Shown piece by piece: positions 56,311 to 64,000 of a stretch of 64,000 bases of DNA. The translations under genes were made by a program, and so were the position numbers. The notes under the pieces are model-generated. The model was not told where the DNA came from and did no database searches. It saw only the letters and a program-made list of their open reading frames with translations. Within the stretch, counting starts at the first letter, position 1; every line of letters starts with the position of its first letter. Source of the DNA: Arthrobacter sp. 24S4-2 (GTDB lineage: Bacteria; Actinomycetota; Actinomycetes; Actinomycetales; Micrococcaceae); assembly GCF_005280255.1 (NCBI RefSeq), contig NZ_CP040018.1, positions 3,906,001 to 3,970,000 of the forward strand, in the 5' to 3' direction.

Positions 56311-57582
56311 ATGGCGACCTACGCTGGGTTCATGCCGCTGCTCTCAACGCACACCATGTCCAGGCTGGAGCCGTGGGACGGCCACCCGAAGGGTTCGGCG
56401 GCCTACGGACGGCTGCTGGCAGGACTCGCGTTTGCCGGTGTGGCGACGTTCGCGCAGCTCTACTCCACGCAGGCCGTGCTGCCCATCATGGCCACTGAGC
56501 TGCGGGTGTCCGCTGCCGAGGCGGCCCTCACCATCTCCCTGGCCACGGTGGGCCTGGCCGTCACGGTCATCCCGTGGTCCTTCCTCGCGGACCGGATCGG
56601 CCGCATCCGGGCCATGACCCTCGGCATCTCCGCCGCGACGGTCCTTGGCCTCATGGTCCCCCTGGCTTCCACTTTTCCCATTCTCCTGGGGCTCCGGCTG
56701 CTCGAGGGCATGGCACTGGGCGGCATTCCCGCGATCGCCATTGCCTACCTGAACGAGGAAGTCCACAAGGCGCACGCCGCCCTGGCCGCCGGGAGCTACG
56801 TCGCGGGCACCACGTTGGGCGGGCTCGCCGGACGGCTGGTGGCCGGGCCTGTGGGTGAACTGTGGGGATGGCGTGCAGCGGCGCTGGCCGTCTCCGTCCT
56901 TGCGGCGGTGGCCGCGGTCCTGTTCCTGGTCCTGGTGCCCAAGGCACAAGGCTTCACCCCGGCGGCCGCCAGCGGATTCCGCGGGGCGGCCAGAACACTG
57001 GCCGGCCATCTGCGCAATCCCCGACTGCTGGCCCTCTACGTCCAGGCGTTCCTGCTGATGGGCGGCTTCGTCGCGGTCTACAACTACCTCGGGTTCCGGC
57101 TCTCCGGGGAGCCGTTCGGGCTCCCCGCTACGGTGATCAGCCTCATATTCGTGGCCTACCTCTCCGGAACCGTGACCTCACGGCTGGCGGCCGGCCTCAC
57201 CGTGAAGTTCGGCCGCCGGACCATCCTGCTGGCCGGGATCGTGCTGATGGTCCTGGGCCTGGCACTGACCCTGACGCAAGTCCTCCTCCTGATCCTGGCC
57301 GGGCTCCTGCTGTTCACCGGCGGATTCTTCGCGGCGCACAGCATCGGGGCGGGCTGGACCGGAGGAATAGCCACCACCGGCCGGGCGCAGGCGGCTTCGC
57401 TCTACAACCTGGCCTACTACCTTGGGTCCAGTGCCATCGGGTGGGCCGGCGGCTTGGTGTTCCAGTCCCTCGGCTGGACCGCCCTGGCGCTGACCGTCAT
57501 CGGGCTGGGATGTACGACGGCGGTGATCACCGCCGTCGTACATCCCGCCTCCGGTGCCCGGCAAGGGAAACCCGGCAGCTAG
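56311..57582 (+). CDS. MFS transporter (YnfM-like efflux family)
   Basis: 423 residues with about 12 membrane spans; QLYSTQAVLPIMATELRVSA in the first helix and the loop DRIGRIRAMTLGISAATVLG (MFS motif A) are typical. ATG 56311 follows GGAAG; an ATG at 56332 is an alternative. Probably an exporter controlled by the divergent LysR protein. Its last codons contain a perfect 40-bp palindrome and its stop overlaps the stop of the converging PLP-enzyme gene by 4 bp. Confidence 0.88.
   Translation: MATYAGFMPLLSTHTMSRLEPWDGHPKGSAAYGRLLAGLAFAGVATFAQLYSTQAVLPIMATELRVSAAEAALTISLATVGLAVTVIPWSFLADRIGRIRAMTLGISAATVLGLMVPLASTFPILLGLRLLEGMALGGIPAIAIAYLNEEVHKAHAALAAGSYVAGTTLGGLAGRLVAGPVGELWGWRAAALAVSVLAAVAAVLFLVLVPKAQGFTPAAASGFRGAARTLAGHLRNPRLLALYVQAFLLMGGFVAVYNYLGFRLSGEPFGLPATVISLIFVAYLSGTVTSRLAAGLTVKFGRRTILLAGIVLMVLGLALTLTQVLLLILAGLLLFTGGFFAAHSIGAGWTGGIATTGRAQAASLYNLAYYLGSSAIGWAGGLVFQSLGWTALALTVIGLGCTTAVITAVVHPASGARQGKPGS
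57507..57546. terminator. Perfect 40-bp palindrome inside the MFS coding end
   Basis: Twenty-bp arms (57507-57526 mirrored in 57527-57546, centre GGTGATCACC) without mismatch or loop. It lies within the MFS frame and 33 bp beyond the stop of the converging gene. It can fold strongly in either transcript and likely serves as a shared terminator embedded in coding sequence; a protein target site is an alternative. Confidence 0.7.
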
Positions 57583-58742
57583 CGCGTCCCTTCGATTGCC
57601 TGCACAAGGTCCGCCACGATATCCGCGGAATCCTCCAGCCCGACGGAAAGCCGGAGCAGCCGCGCATGGGGCTTGGCCTCGGCGGCAACCGGCCGGTGGG
57701 TCAGCCCCGCCGGGTGCTGGATGAGGGTGTCGATCCCGCCGAGCGAAACGGCATGGGTGATCATCCTGACAGCCGGCGGGATCCTCTCCGCGTGTTCCGC
57801 GCTGGCCAGCTCAAAGGCCATCAGCGAACCGGGGCCTGACATCTGCGTCCCCACCAGGCCCAGCGGATCGCACTCCGGCAGCCCAGGGTAGAAAACATCC
57901 TTGACCAGCCCGTGCCCTGCAAGCGCAGTGGCAACTTTGTGGGCGGTTGCCTGTTGCGCCCGCACCCGCACGGGAAGAGTGGCCAGTCCCCGGTGCAGCA
58001 GGTAGGCCGGCCAGGGGGTCAGGATGCCGCCGGTGACGGCACGGACCTGGCGGAGCCGCGTGGTCCACTCCGGGCAAGCCGCTATGACCCCGCCCATGGC
58101 ATCCCCGTGGCCGCCGAGGAACTTGGTGGCACTGTGCAGGACCAGCGTGGCGCCGTGCGCCAGGGGCTGCTGCAGCACGGGGCTGGCGAAGGTGTTGTCC
58201 ACCAGCAGCGGGACGCCGTCCGCGTCGGCCGCCAGCCGCGCGATGTCCACGAGTTCCAGGCTGGGGTTGGCCGGCGTTTCCACAATCACCAGTCCGGTGT
58301 CGGGGCGCAAGGCTGCGCGGACGCCGTCCGCCGAACTGAACGTCACTTCCGTGCCCAGGACACCCGAAGCGAGGATGTGGTCGCTGCCGCCGTACAGCGG
58401 ACGGACCGCCACAACGTGCTTCTTTCCGGCGGCGACCGTGGCAAGTAGCGCGGCACTCAGGGCGGCCATCCCGGTGGCGAAGGCCACCGCTTCCGGTGCA
58501 CCTTCCAGGGCCGCGACGCCGTCCTCGAAGCGGGCGACCGTGGGGTTCCACAGCCGCTGGTAGACGGTGCTCTGGCCTTCCAGGTGCACGCCTCCGGTGG
58601 CCATCTGTTCGTAGGCCTGGCCGCCGTCGTGGACGGACGGAAGCGGCGCGGTGGTGGACAGGTCAATCGGTACGGCGTGCACGCCCTGTTCGGTGAGGCC
58701 GTTCCGGCCGGCATGCACAGCCAGTGAATCGCGAGAAAGCAC
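57579..58742 (-). CDS. Cystathionine gamma-synthase/lyase-family PLP enzyme
   Basis: 387 residues. Features: TVYQRLWNPTVARFEDGVAA, FATGMAALSAALLA, VIVETPANPSLELVDI, the PLP lysine in VLHSATKFLGGHGDAMGGVI, HAVSLGGIDTLIQHPAGLTH. This covers cystathionine gamma-synthase, gamma-lyase and methionine gamma-lyase; sequence by eye does not settle which. The divergent AsnC-type regulator hints at amino-acid-responsive, perhaps degradative, use. GTG start at 58742. Confidence 0.88.
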   Translation of the reverse strand: MLSRDSLAVHAGRNGLTEQGVHAVPIDLSTTAPLPSVHDGGQAYEQMATGGVHLEGQSTVYQRLWNPTVARFEDGVAALEGAPEAVAFATGMAALSAALLATVAAGKKHVVAVRPLYGGSDHILASGVLGTEVTFSSADGVRAALRPDTGLVIVETPANPSLELVDIARLAADADGVPLLVDNTFASPVLQQPLAHGATLVLHSATKFLGGHGDAMGGVIAACPEWTTRLRQVRAVTGGILTPWPAYLLHRGLATLPVRVRAQQATAHKVATALAGHGLVKDVFYPGLPECDPLGLVGTQMSGPGSLMAFELASAEHAERIPPAVRMITHAVSLGGIDTLIQHPAGLTHRPVAAEAKPHARLLRLSVGLEDSADIVADLVQAIEGTR

Positions 58743-58754
58743 GGGACTCCTTAT

Positions 58755-58797
58755 GAATTATTCGCCATTGAATCCGGCAAGTATCTGGCAATAATTC
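58755..58797. promoter_or_regulatory. Imperfect inverted repeat between PLP enzyme and AsnC regulator
   Basis: GAATTATTCGCCA (58755-58767) and TGGCAATAATTC (58786-58797) form a dyad broken by one base, centred upstream of both divergent starts. It is a likely operator for the adjacent AsnC-type protein. Confidence 0.45.
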
Positions 58798-58841
58798 GGA
58801 GTTTCACAGAGGGAATGAATGGAACTGTCGGAAAGCGGAGT

Positions 58842-58858
58842 TTATGATGAACTCATAA
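58842..58858. promoter_or_regulatory. Second dyad before the AsnC regulator gene
   Basis: TTATGA, 5-bp spacer, TCATAA (58842-58858), 18 bp before the regulator's start. Its position suits autorepression. Confidence 0.4.
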
Positions 58859-58875
58859 CACTTTGAGGAGGCCCT

Positions 58876-59379
58876 GTGAGCAGCAGTGCGAAGAATATTC
58901 GGCTTGGAGCTGGGACGGAACCGCTGGACGCCATTGACGAGCGGCTGCTGGCCGCCCTGGTGGAAGACGCGCGAATTTCGAACAAGCAGCTTGCCGAGCT
59001 CGTGGGCATTGCCCCGTCCACGGCGCTCATGCGCACCCGGGCGCTGTCCGAACGCGGCATCATCCAGGGTTTTGAGGCGAAACTGAGCCTGTCCGCGATC
59101 GGCCGGTCCGTTCAGGCACTCATCGCCGTCAGGCTCCGCGCCCACGACCGGGAACAGATTGACCGGTTTACCTCCCGGGTGCCCAAGCTGCCTGCAGTGC
59201 TCTCCACCTTCCACACCTCCGGTTCGGTGGACTACCTGCTGCACATTGCCGTGGCCACCACCGAAGACCTGCGCGACTGGGTACTGGACAACCTGGCAAC
59301 CGACCCCGTGGTGGGCCATACCGAAACCACCCTGGTGTTCGACCACATGCAGGGGAACCACGGCCCGCTGCCCGACTGA
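58876..59379 (+). CDS. Lrp/AsnC-family regulator (divergent from the PLP enzyme)
   Basis: 167 residues, GTG start after GAGGAGG. HTH LVEDARISNKQLAELVGIAP, STALMRTRALSERGIIQGFE, then a RAM ligand domain (SAIGRSVQALIAVRLRAHD, VLSTFHTSGSVDYLLHIAVA). Likely controls the neighbouring transsulfuration-type gene in response to an amino acid. A 13-bp unit, CTGAGCCGCCGGA, is repeated directly just after the stop (59377-59408). Confidence 0.9.
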   Translation: MSSSAKNIRLGAGTEPLDAIDERLLAALVEDARISNKQLAELVGIAPSTALMRTRALSERGIIQGFEAKLSLSAIGRSVQALIAVRLRAHDREQIDRFTSRVPKLPAVLSTFHTSGSVDYLLHIAVATTEDLRDWVLDNLATDPVVGHTETTLVFDHMQGNHGPLPD

Positions 59380-59430
59380 GCCGCCGGACTGACTGAGCCG
59401 CCGGACTGAGAGCCTTGCGGGTGGGCGCCT

Positions 59431-59463
59431 GCGGCGCCTAATGCCAAGCGGCGCCTAATGCCA
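59431..59463. repeat. 16-bp direct repeat at the stop of the small 79-residue gene
   Basis: GCGGCGCCTAATGCCA at 59431-59446 and again at 59448-59463. The right copy contains the stop codon of the minus-strand gene, so the duplication added a second, out-of-register tail. Confidence 0.7.
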
Positions 59464-59694
59464 GATGTAGAGCCCCGAATGCGCGGTGCCCATGACGTCG
59501 CTCCGCAGGACGTCCAACTGCTCGCGGCGGAGGGTTGCGGCCCGCTCGCGTTCCGCCCAGTCGGAGAGGATGACACGCCGGCGCTCGGCCCAGCGGACCA
59601 GCGCTGCACCCAGCCTGGCTGCAGCCGACTCGATGACCGTGGGACGGCGGTAGGGGCCGCACGCGGCTGAACCGGTGGCGGAGAGTGTGCTCAT
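59455..59694 (-). CDS. Small hypothetical protein coupled to an ArsR-like regulator
   Basis: 79 residues, ATG overlapping the regulator's stop (ATGA). Charged and Arg/Glu-rich (LVRWAERRRVILSDWAERER, AATLRREQLDVLRSDVMGTA), probably helical, ending GLYIWH. No known domain is recognised. The coupling implies it is made with the regulator and may act with it. Confidence 0.6.
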   Translation of the reverse strand: MSTLSATGSAACGPYRRPTVIESAAARLGAALVRWAERRRVILSDWAERERAATLRREQLDVLRSDVMGTAHSGLYIWH

Positions 59695-60425
59695 GGCTGT
59701 TTCCTTTCGGGACTTTCCTGGGGTGCGGTCCTTGACGTGCGGCTCCGGCTTCCTGCCGAAGCGGGCACGCCGAGGATGGGAAATGCATTGAGATGGATCT
59801 GGACTGGCCTGGCGCCTTCCTGCTCGCCCTCGGCACGGATTTCCTCCAGCACGCGGTGGCCGTACGCCTCCAGGGCGTGGGTGTACCTGGCCAGCTGGCC
59901 CGCAGTGAGACGGGCATTGGCAGTGCTTATGAGGGCGGCGTGGAGCCATTCGGCGTCGAGGGCTTCACTGCCGTGGGCCATGAAGTCGGCCAGCACGGCC
60001 TGCCGGCTGTGCTCGAATTCCCGGGTGACCAGCCTCGATGCCTCTTCCGTTGCCGGGGACGTCGCCAGTTCCGGGGATGTGATCTGGATGGCGCCACGGG
60101 GACGCTCCCACCAGCGCTCCCGCGCGGTGCCCTTGCCTTCCACCTCGCGGACAAAGTCATGCTTGGCGAGCTGGCGAAGGTGGTAGCTGGTTGAACCGCT
60201 GGATTCGTTGAGCAGTTCACCCAGGCTGCAGGCGGTCTGCGCGCCGTAACGCGAAAGCATCTCCAGGATCTGTACGCGCAACGGGTGGGCGAGGGCCTTC
60301 AGGGACACCGTATCCACCCGGCGGACCGGAAACGCGGCTTCCTCACCGGCCGGCAGGGCCGCGTCCGCCGGTGTCGCCGCACTGGACTTCAGTTCCGGCG
60401 GTGATGTTTCCGGTGAACCGTTCAT
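59691..60425 (-). CDS. ArsR-like winged-helix regulator
   Basis: 244 residues. DNA-binding domain at about residues 35-110: VSLKALAHPLRVQILEMLSR, CSLGELLNESSGSTSYHLRQ, LAKHDFVREVEGKGTARERW. The C-terminal half is helical and resembles the family of helix-turn-helix proteins with a long dimer/effector part. Its upstream region holds a compact four-copy repeat operator, suggesting strong autoregulation. It follows an MFS gene on the same strand, 111 bp away. Confidence 0.87.
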   Translation of the reverse strand: MNGSPETSPPELKSSAATPADAALPAGEEAAFPVRRVDTVSLKALAHPLRVQILEMLSRYGAQTACSLGELLNESSGSTSYHLRQLAKHDFVREVEGKGTARERWWERPRGAIQITSPELATSPATEEASRLVTREFEHSRQAVLADFMAHGSEALDAEWLHAALISTANARLTAGQLARYTHALEAYGHRVLEEIRAEGEQEGARPVQIHLNAFPILGVPASAGSRSRTSRTAPQESPERKQP

Positions 60426-60438
60426 AGGTCAAAACTAC

Positions 60439-60502
60439 GCTTGCAAAGAAACCTTTGCAAGCATTTCTTTGCAATGATTTATTTGCAACAGTTTCTTTGC
60501 AC
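60439..60502. promoter_or_regulatory. Four-copy 14-bp iteron operator plus dyad upstream of the ArsR-like gene
   Basis: The octamer CTTTGCAA or a one-base variant starts at 60453, 60467, 60481 and 60495, an exact 14-bp period. The first copy is the right arm of a perfect dyad GCTTGCAAAG(4)CTTTGCAAGC at 60439-60462. It begins 14 bp upstream of the regulator start and covers its probable promoter. Confidence 0.75.
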
Positions 60503-60536
60503 TGGCGGGCTGCGGCAGGCCGCTGAGACAGGACGG

Positions 60537-61778
60537 TCAGGCAGGCCGTCGAAGCGCGGCAGACAGCGTCACTGCGGCCAGCACGGACGCCATGAGCGCG
60601 CAAAGCACCACAAAGCCGGTCACGGCCGCCTGCAGGCCATAGGCCGCCGTCGCAATTCCCAGGCCGATCACCGGCAGGGCGCTGCCAAGGTACGTGATCA
60701 CGTACACCGTGCTGATGATTTGGGCGTGCCGCGGGGCCTCCACCTTTCCGGCCACATCGTTGAAAACAGTCCGGAACGACACCCCCTGTCCGACGCCGGC
60801 AGCGAGGCTAGCCGCGATCAGCAGCAAGGGGCTGCTCCATACTGCGGCGGCGGCAATCAGGAGCACCGAAGCGGCGAGCACTGCAAGGCCGGCGGGGACC
60901 ACGAACCTTCCAGTGACGGTCAGCAGCTGGCTGAGCGCGGACGCACCGAGGGTCAGCCCGGCCAGGACGCCGATGAGCGGCCGGGAATCGGCTCCCATGA
61001 TCTGGGCAAAGTATCCGGGTGCCAGGGAGAGGCAGAAACCGAACACGCTGAAGCTGAGGAACCCGACGGCGGAAGCCAGCCAGAAGGCCCCCCGCGCCTC
61101 ACTGGACACGGAGGGGCGGCGCGGCGCCAGCACCTTAAGCGGCTGTGGCCCCGCTGCAGACTTTATGGCAGGGCGCGCCTTGAGCAGGTACAGCGGCACG
61201 AGCATCGCGACCAGGACTACCGAATGAACGTAGTACGGCGTGGACGTCGGCCCGGGCAGCAGCGACAGGACACCGCCGATGGCCGGCCCGGCAGCGACTC
61301 CCCCGGCAGACGCCAGAAGGGTGAACCGCGACGCCCAGTCCGGACGGGCGGGCAGCAGTTCGCGCAGCGCAGCGGAACTTGCGCCGGTGGCCAGGGCAAC
61401 GGCGACGCCCTGGAGGGCGCGGCCGGCTGAAAGCATCGGCAGGCTGTCCGCAGTAGCGAAAATCACGCCGCCCACCAGCCCCACCACGACGGCGAGCAGC
61501 AGCGCGGCACGGCGGCCGATGTGGTCGGACCAGTGCCCGGCCAACATCAGGGTGGCCACCAGCGCCAGGACGTAGGAAGCGAACGCCACCGTGATGCCGA
61601 AGGACCCGATGCCAAGCTTCGCCTGGAGCAGCGGGTAGAGCGGGGTTGCGAGGTTCGCGCCGACCAGAAGCGTGAAGATCACAACGCCCGCCATGACCAG
61701 CCGGGCCGTGGTGGAAGCGTCCCATGCCCAGCGTCCGGCGGTGGCCGGACGCATGCGGAGTTCGCTGAAGACAGTCAT
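60537..61778 (-). CDS. MFS transporter
   Basis: 413 residues from ATG 61778, about 12 spans. MFS motif A LAGHWSDHIGRRAALLLAVV and the matching RALQGVAVALATGASSAALR; TPLYPLLQAKLGIGSFGITV in helix 1. A sugar/drug efflux type; substrate unknown. It lies upstream of the ArsR-like gene on the same strand and is divergent from an AsnC regulator (61939), either of which could control it. Confidence 0.87.
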   Translation of the reverse strand: MTVFSELRMRPATAGRWAWDASTTARLVMAGVVIFTLLVGANLATPLYPLLQAKLGIGSFGITVAFASYVLALVATLMLAGHWSDHIGRRAALLLAVVVGLVGGVIFATADSLPMLSAGRALQGVAVALATGASSAALRELLPARPDWASRFTLLASAGGVAAGPAIGGVLSLLPGPTSTPYYVHSVVLVAMLVPLYLLKARPAIKSAAGPQPLKVLAPRRPSVSSEARGAFWLASAVGFLSFSVFGFCLSLAPGYFAQIMGADSRPLIGVLAGLTLGASALSQLLTVTGRFVVPAGLAVLAASVLLIAAAAVWSSPLLLIAASLAAGVGQGVSFRTVFNDVAGKVEAPRHAQIISTVYVITYLGSALPVIGLGIATAAYGLQAAVTGFVVLCALMASVLAAVTLSAALRRPA

Positions 61779-61938
61779 GTGCGTACCTTTGCCTGCAGTG
61801 CCTGGCCACGCGCCTTCCTTGTGGGTATGGACGCGGCCCGGACGAAATAATTGGTACCTACAGAATGGGCCATTCATGATCTTGAGGAGCATAATCCGTG
61901 CCAAAATTGATCAAAACAGTCAATTACTACCCGCAATA

Positions 61939-62454
61939 ATGAACGGAAGTGACGATTTGAACAGCTTGGACAATACGGATCTGAAGATCCTGCTCGAACT
62001 GATCCGTGATCCGCGGGTCCAGATCGGCGAACTCAGTGAGTCGCTGGGCATCGCCCGCAACACGGCGCAGTCCCGGATCCGGCGGATGCTCCGCTCCGGC
62101 CTGCTGCACGACGGCGGCCGGGAAATCGACCTCGAAGCGGTGGGATACGACGTCGTCGCCTTCGTGACGATCGAAGTGTCCCACCGGGAACTCGACGGAG
62201 TTGTGGGCGCCCTGCGCCTGATCCCCCAGGTCCTTGAGGTCCACGAAATCTCCGGGCGGGGCGACGTCTGGTGCCGGGTGGTGGCCACGGATACGCACAA
62301 CCTGCAGACTGCGTTGCGGTCGATCCTGAGGATCAAGGGGGTAATCCGCACGGAGACCGTCCTCGCCCTGCACACGCACATCCCCTACCGGACCGAGCCG
62401 CTGATCAGCAGGCTCGCCCAAAGCGCCGCGCAGGCGGCCCCGCGCGGCGGATGA
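61939..62454 (+). CDS. Lrp/AsnC-family regulator
   Basis: 171 residues from ATG 61939. HTH DLKILLELIRDPRVQIGELS, ESLGIARNTAQSRIRRMLRS; RAM domain YDVVAFVTIEVSHRELDGVV, LEVHEISGRGDVWCRVVATD. In-frame upstream sequence overlaps the divergent MFS start region and is not protein-like. Divergent from the MFS gene with 160 bp between starts. Confidence 0.88.
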   Translation: MNGSDDLNSLDNTDLKILLELIRDPRVQIGELSESLGIARNTAQSRIRRMLRSGLLHDGGREIDLEAVGYDVVAFVTIEVSHRELDGVVGALRLIPQVLEVHEISGRGDVWCRVVATDTHNLQTALRSILRIKGVIRTETVLALHTHIPYRTEPLISRLAQSAAQAAPRGG

Positions 62455-62469
62455 CTGCGATAATGGCGC

Positions 62470-63465
62470 GTGACCATCATCGACAACGCCGTATATGTGA
62501 ACGGCCGCCGGACCGCCGAGCCGCACAACCTCGAGCAGACATTTGAGACCCTCGCGGACCACGGCGGCATGGCGTGGATCGGGCTGTACCGTCCCACGCA
62601 CGATGAGATGGCTGCGGTCGCCAAGGAGTTCGCACTCCACGGGCTCGCGGTGGAAGATGCCATCTCCGCCCACCAGCGTCCCAAGCTGGAACGCTACGAC
62701 GACGTCCTGTTCACAGTGCTCCGGCCGGCCAGGTACCTCGACGAAACCGAAACCGTCGAGTTCGGCGAACTCCACGTCTTTACGGGCAAGAACTTCGTCG
62801 TCACCGTCCGGCACGCCGAAACCGCCGGTGTCGCCCAGGTGCGGCAGCGGCTGGAAGAACGCCCGGACCTCCTCAAGCACGGTCCGGAAGCCGTGCTTTA
62901 TGCCCTGATGGACCAGGTGGTGGATGACTATGTTCCCGTGGTTGCGGGCTTGGAAAACGACATCGACGAAATTGAGGACCAGCTGTTCAGCGCGGATCCG
63001 GCCGTTTCCCGCCGCATCTATGAACTGGCACGGGAAGTGATCCAGTTCCAGCGTGCCATCCATCCGCTGCCGGCCATGATGCAGCTGCTCAAGCGCGGAT
63101 TCGACAAATACGTTGTGGACACCGAACTGCAGCACCATCTCCGCGACGTGGAGGACCACGTGGAGCGGCTGATCTCCCGCGCCGATTCCTTCCGCGACAT
63201 CCTCCAGAATGCGCTGACTTTGGACGGCACGCTGACCGCAAACCGGCAAAATGAGGCCAGCGCCGAGCAGAATGAGCAGGTCAAGAAGATCTCGTCATGG
63301 GCTGCGATCTTCTTCGCCCCGTCCTTCGTGGCCGGCGTCTACGGCATGAATTTCGACCACATGCCCGAACTGCACTGGACGCTCGGCTACCCCCTGGCGA
63401 TCGCCATGATGGCCGGAACGGCAGCACTGATGTACACCATTTTCAAGCGAAAAGGATGGCTGTAG
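62470..63465 (+). CDS. corA: Magnesium/cobalt transporter CorA
   Basis: 331 residues, GTG start. Long cytoplasmic N-terminal domain (residues 1-270), then the two C-terminal membrane helices with the pore signature GVYGMNFDHMPEL and the basic end FKRKGWL. Complete. It starts 15 bp after the AsnC-type gene, so the two are probably one transcript. Confidence 0.94.
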   Translation: MTIIDNAVYVNGRRTAEPHNLEQTFETLADHGGMAWIGLYRPTHDEMAAVAKEFALHGLAVEDAISAHQRPKLERYDDVLFTVLRPARYLDETETVEFGELHVFTGKNFVVTVRHAETAGVAQVRQRLEERPDLLKHGPEAVLYALMDQVVDDYVPVVAGLENDIDEIEDQLFSADPAVSRRIYELAREVIQFQRAIHPLPAMMQLLKRGFDKYVVDTELQHHLRDVEDHVERLISRADSFRDILQNALTLDGTLTANRQNEASAEQNEQVKKISSWAAIFFAPSFVAGVYGMNFDHMPELHWTLGYPLAIAMMAGTAALMYTIFKRKGWL

Positions 63466-63470
63466 CGGCG

Positions 63471-63947
63471 ATGACCGACTCCGTGGAACACAGCCAACAG
63501 ACCGGTTACCGCCCGGGACGGATCATCAGCCCCGGCACTGCACGGCAGCTGGGAACCTTCGGGCTGTTCGTCCCGGCGCCGGGCCAGCGGCGCACCCTCG
63601 ACGTGGGCGGCGCGCCCCTTGAGGCGAAAAGCGCCGAAGGCGGCCTGCTGTGGATCGGCTTCCGCGAGCTCACGGCAGGCACCGTCGCCGCTGCTGATCT
63701 GGCATCCGCGGCTGCCCGGTTCGGTGAGTGGGCCGTGGACGGAATCCCGGCTCCGGCGGACGCCCGCGCCGTATCGCCAGAGTGGAAGCGGCTCAGTGAG
63801 GTTGTCGAGCTGCTGTTTGCTGCTGGCGCAACAGTGTTCCTTATCGGCGCGCCACTCCCCGGATTTGGCCCGGACAGCCCCTTTTCCCGGCTGCTCCGGG
63901 TGCAATCAGACGAGGAACTGCCGGCTGGGCAGACCTCCGGCTGCTAG
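63471..63947 (+). CDS. AFG1/ZapE-like C-terminal domain protein, stand-alone
   Basis: 158 residues. The segment GGLLWIGFRELTAGTVAAAD, LASAAARFGEWAVDGIPAPA, WKRLSEVVELLFAAGATVFL follows the order seen at the C-terminus of AFG1/ZapE ATPases (LW..F..L, a strand ending near V..VP, then a helix and LIxxAxxP). There is no P-loop ATPase part here or just upstream; corA ends 5 bp earlier. A free partner or decoy domain is possible. Family match is by pattern only. Confidence 0.55.
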   Translation: MTDSVEHSQQTGYRPGRIISPGTARQLGTFGLFVPAPGQRRTLDVGGAPLEAKSAEGGLLWIGFRELTAGTVAAADLASAAARFGEWAVDGIPAPADARAVSPEWKRLSEVVELLFAAGATVFLIGAPLPGFGPDSPFSRLLRVQSDEELPAGQTSGC

Positions 63948-64000
63948 GCGGGACCGCGCAGGGCACCGAGCGTCACAGTGCCGGCGTCGCCGTCGACCTC
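63944..64000 (-). CDS. C-terminal end of an unidentified gene (5' part outside window)
   Basis: The minus strand is open from the window edge to TAG at 63944-63946 and encodes EVDGDAGTVTLGALRGPA. Its stop overlaps that of the preceding gene, a convergent arrangement. Too short to name. Confidence 0.45.
   Translation of the reverse strand, partial: EVDGDAGTVTLGALRGPA

Noticed and set aside
60439..60502. CRISPR-like array
   Set aside because: The units are 14 bp apart with no room for spacers and lie in a promoter; they fit an operator array.

Overview
The window looks like a chromosomal segment of a high-GC actinobacterium of the Micrococcaceae (Arthrobacter, Pseudarthrobacter or Paenarthrobacter type). 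The grounds are strongly GC-rich coding sequence, the gene order ychF-rmuC-ispH-xseA-xseB, and actinobacterial families such as DUF3090 and the SCO1664-like proteins. Genus is inference. No rRNA, tRNA, CRISPR array or intact prophage was seen.

Layout. 0-4.4 kb: a peptide ABC transporter operon on the minus strand. 4.7-38.04 kb: a patchy accessory region. It is bounded on the left by a stray 24-bp copy of the ychF 3' end and on the right by ychF itself, as expected of islands integrated at the 3' end of a gene. Inside it are (a) a divergent PucR regulator and a three-gene aromatic module (VAO-type flavin oxidase, carotenoid-oxygenase/lignostilbene-type dioxygenase, aldehyde dehydrogenase); (b) a ferredoxin-reductase-like flavoprotein, a PRC-barrel protein and 3-methyladenine glycosylase; (c) a probable nitric-oxide cassette (cupin-hemerythrin-DUF2249 protein, four-TM protein, group III truncated haemoglobin, HTH regulator) lying between two pieces of a broken IS110-type transposase; (d) DUF488, a molybdenum oxidoreductase fused to a b-type membrane cytochrome, and a central-carbon set (sdhC-sdhB without sdhD/sdhA, aconitase, transketolase, G6P dehydrogenase, CBS protein, pyruvate-dehydrogenase-type E1alpha/E1beta/E2); (e) remnants of a 2-hydroxyacid dehydrogenase and a serine recombinase; (f) a conserved phosphatase-DUF3090-SCO1664 operon; and (g) a 133-bp divergent duplication of the ychF tail and terminator.

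38-64 kb looks like ordinary backbone: ychF, rmuC, ispH, xseAB, ppk2, an alanine-type aminotransferase, a glycine-betaine/choline ABC operon, rsgA, pirin, N-acetylglucosamine kinase, nitronate monooxygenase, LysR with an MFS exporter, a transsulfuration-type PLP enzyme with a divergent AsnC regulator, an ArsR-like regulator with a striking 14-bp iteron operator, another MFS, another AsnC regulator, corA and a lone AFG1/ZapE-like C-terminal domain.

A quality warning: seven otherwise normal genes (aconitase, a HAD phosphatase remnant, E2, histidine phosphatase, xseA, the aminotransferase and the betaine ATPase) each break at a short G or C run where adding one base restores the family sequence. 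This points to systematic homopolymer undercalling rather than seven real mutations.
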